From the IMG/VR virus record IMGVR_UViG_3300017709_000045, positions 1 to 21,101 of that record: a stretch of 21,101 bases of DNA; one strand, 5' to 3'. Made by a program: the position numbers and the translations under genes. The notes under the pieces are model-generated. The model searched no databases and was not told the DNA's origin. It saw only the letters and a program-made list of their open reading frames with translations. Numbering within the stretch: the stretch's first letter is position 1; each line of letters begins with the position of its first letter. This document shows, piece by piece, positions 1 through 8,118 of the stretch. The stretch comes from a virus.

Positions 1-816
1 ATTCATCTGTTCAAGAGTAATACCACTTGTTCTGTCGAATATCATACTAGTAATTTCTGGTCGTATTCTACTTGTGCTTGTTGTCCCATCCGCTGCAGTA
101 TCCGTTACAATAGAAGTATGGTCTATAAATGCAGCGGTAGCGAATGATGCTTCACTATGAACAGCAAATGGTGGTGGAGGGAGTATTTCTACTTCTGGAG
201 CGAGTATAGTATCTGTTACTGTACTTACTATCTGAATTTGAGAACCTAAAAACGTTCCAGCAGGATGAACAAAGAGTTTATATGCATCTTTCCATTTATC
301 TTGAGTAAGTTCTGACTTAATCAGTATAGCATGTTTTTGATACAACTTATTATCTGTAATAAACTTTTGACTTCCTGTTCCAATAACATCCCCCACATTA
401 AATATGTTTTTCTTAGTGTATATAACTTCAGGGTCTATACCAAAGAATGTTCTAAAGAATTGTTGTATAGAATACTTTGTACCCTTTGACCTAAACAATA
501 CATTAGAGTATTTTGATGCTGCACGTTTGTCTTGGAAACCTTCAAAGAAAGACTGACCCAATAACAACTCATCTTCAATAAAAGAAAGAAGGGATAAATC
601 AGTTTGAGATATATCCCTACTAATAAATAATTCATTAACAAGTTTAGAGGGAGAGGAATCAGTGTCCTCGAAGTGATAATATTGATCAAGTAAAGTAATT
701 AACTTAGGATACTCTTCACGAAAAAACTCTGGAAGAATTTCCTTGACCTGATATTTAGGAAAAGAAAGTTCTCTTCGATTATAATCTACAAGTGTTATGT
801 CAGAGTTTGATGACAT
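1..816 (-). CDS. Baseplate wedge-region structural protein, N-terminal part (runs off left edge)
   Basis: An uninterrupted reading frame of 272 codons starts with ATG at 816-814 and is still open at base 1, so the protein is truncated by the window edge. The start overlaps the gp6 stop codon (TAATG), which points to translational coupling and to membership of the same late operon. The N-terminus has a pattern of YPKLITLLDQYY, then FIEDELLLGQ, then RSKGTKYSIQQFFRTFFG. I associate this pattern with a conserved structural protein lying just after gp6 in marine T4-like phages, in the place where T4 has gp7 and gp8. A proline run (ILPPPPF) lies near residue 215. A baseplate wedge role (gp7-like) is inferred from position and from that resemblance, not from a recognised domain. 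Confidence 0.6.
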   Translation of the reverse strand, partial: MSSNSDITLVDYNRRELSFPKYQVKEILPEFFREEYPKLITLLDQYYHFEDTDSSPSKLVNELFISRDISQTDLSLLSFIEDELLLGQSFFEGFQDKRAASKYSNVLFRSKGTKYSIQQFFRTFFGIDPEVIYTKKNIFNVGDVIGTGSQKFITDNKLYQKHAILIKSELTQDKWKDAYKLFVHPAGTFLGSQIQIVSTVTDTILAPEVEILPPPPFAVHSEASFATAAFIDHTSIVTDTAADGTTSTSRIRPEITSMIFDRTSGITLEQMN

Positions 817-2636
817 TAGGTATTAACCCCTTCGGCAACATCTACTATTTTAGTAAAAGTCTTATCTGCATCTAGAACTATTACATCTTGTCTTAAAGGG
901 GATATAGCACTTTGGTTTGCAGGAACTGCACTTAATTTTATAAAAGAATTACCAGTTAAAAAAGCATCAACCTGAAGACCAACTAATCTAACTGTGTCTC
1001 CTGTATATTCTCCAATATTATCAATAATTACTGTACCAGAATTAGTATTAAATATTTCAAGAATATTTGATTTTAATCTGTTTCGTATTATACAAGTTGA
1101 ATTTTTAAAGGTAAATGCTTCAGAAGTTATCCTATAAAATTCATCGTCTGTTGATGCTATAGGAGCAGCATATCTAAGTGTATGATTTTGTTTTGCGGTA
1201 AGAGTGGGAGTAAACCTTCTTTGCATTTTTATTTCTTGTCTTGATGATAATACTGCGGCACTTGTAGCATCTATCAAAGATAATAGGTTTGACCTTCTAA
1301 ATGATTGACCAAATCTACCAGTATTATCAGTAAAGTAATTGTCTATGACTGTATTAACATTCCCTTCTATTGTGTTTCTTGAAAGGGTTGTGAGGTTATC
1401 ATTAAACTGGAAAAAAGTTGTAACTTCAATAAAAGTCTTTATGGGGTCTTCGAACTTAACGTCAAAAGAAGCAACAGATAATTGGTCTGCTAAAACTAGG
1501 ATATCTTCTTTAACTGATGCTTGAGTTGGAGGAAGAACATCATCGTTAAATAGTATTGATATGAAAACAACACCAAAGTCTGGTTCAAGAGCATCTTCTC
1601 CACCAAAGGATTGTATATCACTAATGAATGTTGAGAAGTTTTTAAGTACAAGAGAAGAATAGTCACTCGCAGTTACCATTCTGTTCTGTGACGCATATTG
1701 GAATGGAGCATTCTTTCGAATACTCTCTATAGTTTCTTTCTCACCTCCACCTACTGCTTTAGAATCAGTGGTTACGTTTAATGTATATCCAGTACCATCA
1801 ATAAATATTTGTTGCGCTGCAGTAAATGTTTTTGCGGTATTCGCTGCAGTACCTGATGTAGAAATATAATCAATTTCTATTTTTGCTCCAACATTAGGTG
1901 CTTTACCAAGTGTTGAACCATTACCAAAAGATAAATCAAAGTTTCCGTTAGGTGCTTCACGTAATATGAAAAGAGTTGAGTTTTCATTTATTGTACGCGC
2001 ATTTATTAAATTAGAATATGTTACGAATGTAGATGAAGTTGCTGAATCATAAACTCTTACTATCACGGTTGATGTATCTATGTTCTTATCTGGTATAACA
2101 TATATTGGATTGTCTGTTGCTTTTAAAGCAATAAAATTCTTAGTACGTTGAATACCTTCTATAATCTTTATTTTATCTTCTCCGCCAATGTCAGTAAAAT
2201 TATAACTTCCATTTGAGTTTATAGCAGATATATCTTCTCTTGTTTGAAACACATAATTAATATCATCTACTGTAGTATTAAATTTAAAGTTTTCGTTTAT
2301 TTGTATTGTTGCTGGACCACCACCTCCGCTTATTGTGAGAGACATTTTTATAGTTGCTTGCGGAGCAGTTTTTGAGTCAGCAACATAACCAATACCTTCT
2401 GCTAAAGATAACACTGAACTTCTAAGTTGCGCAGTACTTAGGAATGATTCATTCAAAGCAAAGTTTGCGGTAAGACCATTGTAATGTGTGTTGTAGGCAA
2501 GTACGTCAAGAATACTTGATAACCCAGACGCATCAAAATCAAAGTCTCCAAACTCTCCAGAGTTTCTGAGGGAATCCTTTAAATTTTGCTTTATACTATT
2601 AATATCTAAAGAAGTTGAACTTATTGTAGTTGCCAT
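816..2636 (-). CDS. 6: Baseplate wedge subunit gp6
   Basis: The 606-residue product is close to T4 gp6 (660). gp6 is the wedge protein that forms the continuous inner ring of the baseplate around the hub and relays the conformational change on infection. The N-terminal helix-rich stretch with SSILDVLAYNTHYN (about 40-53) and the NESFLSTAQLRSSVLSLA segment (62-79) are typical of T4-like gp6. A glycine-rich FGNG turn (237-240) and the later PFQYASQNRMVTASDY segment (311-326) match the gp6/Baseplate_J-type core. It sits one base after the gp25 stop and overlaps the next gene by TAATG, in the order gp25, gp6, next wedge protein. Expression should depend on the late promoter in front of gp25 and on read-through from upstream. 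Confidence 0.88.
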   Translation of the reverse strand: MATTISSTSLDINSIKQNLKDSLRNSGEFGDFDFDASGLSSILDVLAYNTHYNGLTANFALNESFLSTAQLRSSVLSLAEGIGYVADSKTAPQATIKMSLTISGGGGPATIQINENFKFNTTVDDINYVFQTREDISAINSNGSYNFTDIGGEDKIKIIEGIQRTKNFIALKATDNPIYVIPDKNIDTSTVIVRVYDSATSSTFVTYSNLINARTINENSTLFILREAPNGNFDLSFGNGSTLGKAPNVGAKIEIDYISTSGTAANTAKTFTAAQQIFIDGTGYTLNVTTDSKAVGGGEKETIESIRKNAPFQYASQNRMVTASDYSSLVLKNFSTFISDIQSFGGEDALEPDFGVVFISILFNDDVLPPTQASVKEDILVLADQLSVASFDVKFEDPIKTFIEVTTFFQFNDNLTTLSRNTIEGNVNTVIDNYFTDNTGRFGQSFRRSNLLSLIDATSAAVLSSRQEIKMQRRFTPTLTAKQNHTLRYAAPIASTDDEFYRITSEAFTFKNSTCIIRNRLKSNILEIFNTNSGTVIIDNIGEYTGDTVRLVGLQVDAFLTGNSFIKLSAVPANQSAISPLRQDVIVLDADKTFTKIVDVAEGVNT

Positions 2637-2637
2637 T

Positions 2638-3087
2638 TTATCTTAACCTTACGAGATTTGTAGTTAATTGAACCAATTCTGATGTATTCCTTATTCTAAA
2701 AATTATTGTAACGTCAACAGAGTTTTTATAATCGTCTGTTGTTGTTGTGATAATTTTAATAACCTTTGCTCTTGGTTCATTTCTTTGTATTGTAGAAGTT
2801 ATTTGTTCAGTCAATATGAAGTTTTCTCCATAATCTGCTAATTCAAATAAAGCACTCCTTATATTACCGCCAAAGTTTGGTCTGAAAGGTTTTTCCAATC
2901 GGTTAGTCATAATGAGATTTTTAACTGCTTGTTTAACTGCCGCAGCATCATTCTTTTTATATATGTCACCGCTCGTAGGTTTTACTGCAAGCGTCAAGTC
3001 TATATCGACATACCTGCGAGTTCGACTAATCTCTACTGAGTTAGTTCCTAAGTTTATATCTTCTTGTGCGAATGCTCTTCTTGTCAT
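2638..3087 (-). CDS. 25: Baseplate wedge subunit gp25
   Basis: The 149-residue protein belongs to the GPW/gp25 family, small wedge proteins near the sheath-baseplate junction (T4 gp25 has 132 residues). Key visible features are an alpha/beta core with VKNLIMTNRLEKPFRPNFG (55-73), the SALFELADYGENF helix (78-90) and the conserved Glu-Pro-Arg (104-106, in QRNEPRAKV), a hallmark of the family. The ATG at 3087 is preceded at five bases by TATAAATA (3100 to 3093 on this strand). No Shine-Dalgarno sequence is visible between the box and the start. By the T4 late-promoter geometry the transcript would begin at the A of this ATG. Upstream read-through messages from the hub genes could also cover it. 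Confidence 0.9.
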   Translation of the reverse strand: MTRRAFAQEDINLGTNSVEISRTRRYVDIDLTLAVKPTSGDIYKKNDAAAVKQAVKNLIMTNRLEKPFRPNFGGNIRSALFELADYGENFILTEQITSTIQRNEPRAKVIKIITTTTDDYKNSVDVTIIFRIRNTSELVQLTTNLVRLR

Positions 3088-3092
3088 ACTGT

Positions 3093-3100
3093 TATTTATA
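3093..3100 (-). promoter_or_regulatory. Late promoter box TATAAATA in front of gp25
   Basis: A perfect T4-type late promoter octamer TATAAATA reads on the minus strand from 3100 to 3093. It lies in the only non-coding gap (3088-3134) of the gp48-to-left-edge operon. With the usual -13 to -6 placement the start site falls on base 3087, the first base of the gp25 start codon. The rest of the gap is A/T rich with no clear terminator. Confidence 0.7.
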
Positions 3101-3134
3101 TGTTTTTGTTACTATTATTTTAAAAAATATTATT

Positions 3135-3794
3135 CTATTTTGCTTTACTTGGAGCAACAGGTTTTATTATATTCTTGTCAGTAAATTCAACTAATGCTCC
3201 AATTTGTTGAATTGCTCCATTAAACATAGTTAATAATGAATTGTCATTAAAGGTTTCGTTTTGTCCTTGACTTTTATATATCACGTTATAGTTTGTAGGA
3301 ACGTTTGGCATTAATAATCCAATTTGAGATGTTAAACTTCCATCTGGATTATACTCATCATAATCTAATATTAACTCGTCAAATTCTAAATGTTGAGACC
3401 AAAACTTAGCAACATCATAAGTTCTTTCTAAATCTATTGTTCCATTATCACCAATGACTTGATAATAGACTAGATTGCCTAGTGCTTTTTGTTTCATAGT
3501 TTCATTTGATAGGTCTGGTATATTACGGTCATAAAGACCTTCACTTACAATAAGTCTAATATCATTAAATCTATCTGTATTTCCGTTTATAAGTGTAATC
3601 GCTCTTGCGTGCAAAGTTAAGTTTCTTGCTATCTGAACTCTTGCTTGTTCGTTCGCGATATTATAAAAACTCATTTTATCTCCATAAGCACCAAGAAACT
3701 TTGCTAGAGTAACACCCTTAGCAAGTTTAGTCCTAGAACTTATAGGTGATAAAATATTTGGGTCATATATAAAGTCTGGAATCAATTGTGGCAT
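3135..3794 (-). CDS. Unidentified virion/baseplate-operon protein
   Basis: A 219-residue soluble protein with no signal peptide or membrane segment, and no domain I recognise. Notable stretches are the N-terminal MPQLIPDFIYDPNIL, a basic helix with ARNLTLHARAITLING (about 57-72) and an acidic segment with LEFDELILDYDEYNPDG in the second half. The C-terminus is short and lysine rich. ATG 3794-3792 follows the TAG of the spike gene after one base, and the spike-side bases GGAAAGAG provide a plausible ribosome site. Its position between the spike and gp25 suggests a baseplate component or assembly factor. That is an inference from context only. Confidence 0.6.
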   Translation of the reverse strand: MPQLIPDFIYDPNILSPISSRTKLAKGVTLAKFLGAYGDKMSFYNIANEQARVQIARNLTLHARAITLINGNTDRFNDIRLIVSEGLYDRNIPDLSNETMKQKALGNLVYYQVIGDNGTIDLERTYDVAKFWSQHLEFDELILDYDEYNPDGSLTSQIGLLMPNVPTNYNVIYKSQGQNETFNDNSLLTMFNGAIQQIGALVEFTDKNIIKPVAPSKAK

Positions 3795-3795
3795 T

Positions 3796-5391
3796 CTAAA
3801 ATCTCTTTCCTCTATTATCTAATGAATTGCCAATAGGTGTATATCCATATCTACCTTCTTTATTGGTAACTGCTGATGTTATCCTACCTGTCATTGAAGG
3901 AGGAGTCATATTAAGGTAATTTTTATTTAATTTACCTTCAACAATAAGTTTCGCGCCAAGAGTAGTTCTAAGTCGAGAATCATCATTTCTAAATGCTGAC
4001 CTTATTTCTTGTGTTGTAGGTTGTGTCTTAAATACTTCTTCATAGTGATCAAGACCTTTTATATCGGTTAACATATAGTCATTAGCATCAATCGCTACAT
4101 GTTTCTCTCCTTTTGCATATGCAAACTTAGCGAGTAATAATTTATTCTTTTGATTATTATTAGTTGCAGTATCTGTCAATTCATAATTGTTCGTAAAGAT
4201 ATTATCAACATCAATTGATTCTACGGTATTATAATCTGATGCTCCCATCCCACTTTCTGCTTCTTGACCAAAGTTTGCCATTAAATCGTTTATTGCAAGA
4301 ACACCAGAAATCGCACTCGCAGCACTAATAAACGTTGCTGCTGCAGCACTTGTTCCGACTGCACCTAGTGAAGTAGATGCTGCGAGCGCAAGAACAGAAC
4401 TGTTTGCTTTACTTGCATGTAATGACTTATCCGCACAACCTTTAAAGGTTCCGTGAAATATAGCAGTTTGTATTCCTGTTGGGTTTTGAGAACTATCATT
4501 CGCGGTTGATGTTTCTCTTGCTCCAGAATAAGTTCTTCCAGTATACCTAATTTCTTGACCACCTATCTGACCTTCAGTACCCCTTATGAATAATCCCTTA
4601 GAACCCATAATGTGAGTATTAAGAGATACAATATTTAAAGATTCAGTTGCAGTAACAAGCATATCAGTTCCGCAAGAAAGGTCATATTTACCCTGAACCG
4701 CATCTGTCCTATCACCTTTTACAACATAATGGTCATCTCCTAGTAAGAATTTTGTATTTGTTTTTACAACTCTTTCGGTCTTTGTTCCTAAAAACTTTTC
4801 ACTAGTATTTCCTGCTACCTCTATAACGTTATGAAGTTTAGTTTTTTGTGTATTATTACCTGCTACTTTTACATTATAGTCACCACCAACTTCTACGTTA
4901 TAGTCGCCACTTACTTTAAGATTAAGGTTTCCGTTGTATACAAGATTACCATGACCTTCAATAATTACGGTTTGGTCTCCTCCTGTTACTTCAACCTTAT
5001 TATTTAACGCGGATATTACAACCGTACCATCAGCACGTAACTCTACACCAGAACCTTTACGATGTTTAATAAGGACTCTTTCGCCACCCGGAGTGTCGTC
5101 CATCTCAATAACATGCCCGCTTGGAGTTTCATCTACTTGATTGAAAGGATACTGAGAAGGTAATTGTTCTGGAATATTTAAAGGAACTCCTATATCTCCC
5201 CCACCCGTGTAGAGTTCGTTTATCTTAGTTCCGAGTGCTGCTTTGTTAACTGAAGAACCAAAATTATATTCTCTCCTCGGATAATCACCTGAAGCATTCT
5301 GCATTCCATCTGCAGGAACTCCTTGAGAAAGTTCTTGCCCTAACTCACCTTCTGAAATTCTTCTTTGAAAGTTGTCTGTTTTAGTTGCCAT
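3796..5391 (-). CDS. 5: Central spike protein, gp5 C-terminal beta-helix type
   Basis: The 531-residue protein carries the needle part of a gp5/VgrG-type tail spike but neither the OB fold nor the lysozyme domain. Residues about 90-285 contain HVIEMDDTPGGERVLIKH followed by many short alternating strands (for example KVSGDYNVEVGGDYNVKVAG, 159-178), the valine-glycine repeat pattern of the intertwined trimeric beta-helix. Residues 1-90 form a polar leader. The C-terminal 245 residues include an alanine-rich hydrophobic stretch (about 333-372) not present in T4 gp5. The missing gp5 domains are encoded two genes upstream (8119-8949). The spike is expected to trimerise under the hub and puncture the outer membrane. 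The start has AAGGA about ten bases upstream. Confidence 0.8.
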   Translation of the reverse strand: MATKTDNFQRRISEGELGQELSQGVPADGMQNASGDYPRREYNFGSSVNKAALGTKINELYTGGGDIGVPLNIPEQLPSQYPFNQVDETPSGHVIEMDDTPGGERVLIKHRKGSGVELRADGTVVISALNNKVEVTGGDQTVIIEGHGNLVYNGNLNLKVSGDYNVEVGGDYNVKVAGNNTQKTKLHNVIEVAGNTSEKFLGTKTERVVKTNTKFLLGDDHYVVKGDRTDAVQGKYDLSCGTDMLVTATESLNIVSLNTHIMGSKGLFIRGTEGQIGGQEIRYTGRTYSGARETSTANDSSQNPTGIQTAIFHGTFKGCADKSLHASKANSSVLALAASTSLGAVGTSAAAATFISAASAISGVLAINDLMANFGQEAESGMGASDYNTVESIDVDNIFTNNYELTDTATNNNQKNKLLLAKFAYAKGEKHVAIDANDYMLTDIKGLDHYEEVFKTQPTTQEIRSAFRNDDSRLRTTLGAKLIVEGKLNKNYLNMTPPSMTGRITSAVTNKEGRYGYTPIGNSLDNRGKRF

Positions 5392-5409
5392 TACATTTAT
5401 TCCTTATCA

Positions 5410-8109
5410 CTACTTATCATTACCTAATCTCCAGGATACATATCCTTCATCCCTTAAAAAGTCGCCAAGAGGTCTATTACTATGAGCACTAACACCACTG
5501 TTACCACACTGGAATGTTGCCATATCAAGATGAACGAAATTAGTGTATAAGTGTATACCCTGAAATTTTAATTCTCTTGCTTTTTGAACTAAGGTATATA
5601 ACTTTTCATGTGCTTTTGCATTATGATAAAATTTTGTTATACTCTTTTTATTTTGTGTAGCATGTGCTAGAGGGTCTATTTCTTCAAATGCCATTATTTG
5701 GAAATCAACCGCAACACCGTCTAAATGATTACTATTATCAGCACCCCCTATAGAAATGTTTTGTGCTTCAGTTCTAAACCCACTTGTTACTCTCAAATCA
5801 GAACCTATAGCGTTTGCTATTTGAAGTAATTTAGAAGGAATGTCTTTCCCTAATCCCCTAAATTCTGATGGGTCTACATTTTTTCCATTACTACTTTGAT
5901 ATGCATACTCAACTACAAACTCTCCGTTAGAAGGTCGTTCAATAGTTGGCAAAGGAACAGGAAGACCTTGTGCTATTCTGGATAAAGCACGTTGACGTGT
6001 AGCAAACCTACCAGAAGGAGTTTGTCTACTCGCAAAATCTAATTCGTTTTGACTATCGTCTGGAAATTCTGCGATAATATCTGTTCCATCTTCAAGTGTT
6101 GCACTTTGAGATATTAGTAGACCTTCTATAACACCTTCTTCCCAATCATCTAATTTTTGGTCTTCAACTTGTTTTCTATTAATTTTACCGAATAAGGAAT
6201 ATATGTATTCACTTACATCAAAGAACGGGTCAAGAAATTCTTGTTCATCTAGTGGTTCTTCTTCTCCGTCAGTGTCAGTAGAAAATAAAGATTTTAGTTC
6301 GTTATGACCATAAACTTCTCCTCCAGGAAGATGATTATAAAACGTTTTAAGGAATAGTTCTAATGTATCATACTGAGCGCGTGTAAATGATGCGCTTGAA
6401 TTGGTAAAATTAAGACTCTCTGTACTTGCTCTGTTAATACCACCTACCATAACAAGACCTATTGAAGTCTTATTAAAGTTGTAAGGTGCATGATCACCTT
6501 CTTGTTCAACACTTCTTCCTCTTTGTAATCTGCCATCACGCCTTATTACATAATGATAACCGATTTCTTCTTGTCCTAACTGAACCGCGAAATCATCTAT
6601 TTCTTCTGCACCTATATTTTTGTTTGTAAACGTTTCGGTTGCATGAATAATTGTGGAGTCTACATTTCTTCCACTTCTCATAACTCTTTGAAAAAACTCT
6701 TTTTCTAATTCTTCTACTGAACCTATGTATGAATACTTATCTATCTGTTTAAATTCAGCAACAGGAGGTTGAACCGCAACTTCTGATATAATACTCTCAA
6801 GTTGGTTCGTGAAGAAATCATTCTCACTAACTTCTTTTAGTTTATTTCTAAATGCGTCTTGAACTTCTTTTATCTGTGCTGCTGTAGCACCACTTTCTTT
6901 ACCTGCCTTTTCAATTCTCCTTAGAACTTCTTCTGCGTCTATACCATCTTCAGTAAAACTTCCTGCCCCTGTAAGAGGTTCAAATTTATTTAATAGAGTT
7001 GTCACATTTCCGTCAAGGATAGTCATATTAGCAACAGCGTTTACTCTTTTTGTACCACCCTGAACCAACCTATTAACTATATTTGCAGTTTGAATATCTG
7101 GTATATTAAATGAAGTTAATCTTTTAACTTCTGCAGTAAGAACTCCTGTCGCTGCTTCTGCCAAATCACTAATAATACCACCAAGTGAAAATTGATTAAC
7201 ATCAACTGCTCTACCAGCGATATTAGTGTTTAAATTAACAGAAATGCCATTAGCAGTTGCAGAAGAAATACTATTCGCAGCATTCCCTGCCTCGTTTGTT
7301 AAACTCTGACTCAAACCATTTATGCCAGCATCAACTTCACCTAACGTGTCTTTAACGACTTCGTTAAATGAGGTTGTAACACCTTCAATAGCACCATTAA
7401 TATGTTCCATAGCACCATTGTATGCACCTTTAATATCATCTATTAAACCTTGAATACCTGTTTCCCGTAAAATATTATCTTTGAGAGTAGTAAGTTTGTC
7501 TGTAAGACCTTGAAGAGGTGATATCTGAGGTAGTAATACACCTGCCGCACCTATAACACCAACCACTTTTAAAAGGGTTCCAAGGAAACCTCCTGAAGGT
7601 GCGCCCAAAACATCTGGAAGATTATCTAAAAATGTTTTCCATGATTCATTTCTTTCATTAACATCTTTAATAACTTTAATTCTTGTTAGTTCTATTGCTT
7701 GAGGTGCACCAGAACAATATGCTACCACGTTTTGTCCTGAACCATTACCCTCTAAACCAAAATCACCTTCTAGTTTACAAACCCCTACATCATATCTTGA
7801 TGCTTCATTACCAATAGATTTTACAAAACCTCCAAAGGTTTCGCCATCTGTTCCATCTCCTATTATTGATGAACCTTGAACCAATGCAGTTTCTATATTA
7901 GTTCGTACTTCTGCAGCATTACCTTGTAGGTTTGAAAGCACGTTTGTTGACACAGTAACTTCACAATCAAAATCTTGTAATGGTGTTCCTTCAAGCGATT
8001 CAGCAGTTAAATTAACAGTTTTAGGTATAGATTGCGATAAGTCAGAAAAAGATTTTCTTCTTGTTTCTGCAGCAAGTTGATTTACTTTATCAAGATTTCT
8101 TAAACCCAT
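5410..8109 (-). CDS. Tail-associated bifunctional peptidoglycan hydrolase: amidase plus M15 peptidase
   Basis: An 899-residue protein. Residues 1-450 are mostly small and polar with predicted helices and no recognised domain, probably a structural anchor. Residues about 483-637 look like an N-acetylmuramoyl-L-alanine amidase (Amidase_2/T7-lysozyme fold). The likely zinc ligands are His489 (STIIHATET), His602 (GHNEL) and Asp627 (LDPFFDV, where many relatives have CysProGly); the fold is supported by IGYHYVIRRDG and TSIGLVMVGG. Residues about 745-870 match Peptidase_M15, with SNHLDGVAVDF giving His795 and Asp802, and FVHLD giving His860. The protein would cleave the glycan-stem-peptide bond and a peptide cross-link during entry. 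It lies between the OB/lysozyme and beta-helix halves of gp5, and AGGAG stands seven bases before the ATG. Both enzyme calls are from motifs only. Confidence 0.8.
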   Translation of the reverse strand: MGLRNLDKVNQLAAETRRKSFSDLSQSIPKTVNLTAESLEGTPLQDFDCEVTVSTNVLSNLQGNAAEVRTNIETALVQGSSIIGDGTDGETFGGFVKSIGNEASRYDVGVCKLEGDFGLEGNGSGQNVVAYCSGAPQAIELTRIKVIKDVNERNESWKTFLDNLPDVLGAPSGGFLGTLLKVVGVIGAAGVLLPQISPLQGLTDKLTTLKDNILRETGIQGLIDDIKGAYNGAMEHINGAIEGVTTSFNEVVKDTLGEVDAGINGLSQSLTNEAGNAANSISSATANGISVNLNTNIAGRAVDVNQFSLGGIISDLAEAATGVLTAEVKRLTSFNIPDIQTANIVNRLVQGGTKRVNAVANMTILDGNVTTLLNKFEPLTGAGSFTEDGIDAEEVLRRIEKAGKESGATAAQIKEVQDAFRNKLKEVSENDFFTNQLESIISEVAVQPPVAEFKQIDKYSYIGSVEELEKEFFQRVMRSGRNVDSTIIHATETFTNKNIGAEEIDDFAVQLGQEEIGYHYVIRRDGRLQRGRSVEQEGDHAPYNFNKTSIGLVMVGGINRASTESLNFTNSSASFTRAQYDTLELFLKTFYNHLPGGEVYGHNELKSLFSTDTDGEEEPLDEQEFLDPFFDVSEYIYSLFGKINRKQVEDQKLDDWEEGVIEGLLISQSATLEDGTDIIAEFPDDSQNELDFASRQTPSGRFATRQRALSRIAQGLPVPLPTIERPSNGEFVVEYAYQSSNGKNVDPSEFRGLGKDIPSKLLQIANAIGSDLRVTSGFRTEAQNISIGGADNSNHLDGVAVDFQIMAFEEIDPLAHATQNKKSITKFYHNAKAHEKLYTLVQKARELKFQGIHLYTNFVHLDMATFQCGNSGVSAHSNRPLGDFLRDEGYVSWRLGNDK

Positions 8110-8118
8110 TAATTTCTC

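Noticed and set aside
435-689. 84-residue minus-strand reading frame, leucine rich
   Set aside because: It lies inside the better supported partial structural gene (1-816) in another frame, and its composition reflects the shadow of that gene.
3101-3134. Possible terminator before gp25 (A/T-rich partial inverted repeat)
   Set aside because: The arms are imperfect and purely A/T with no GC stem or T run in the right place; low complexity explains it.
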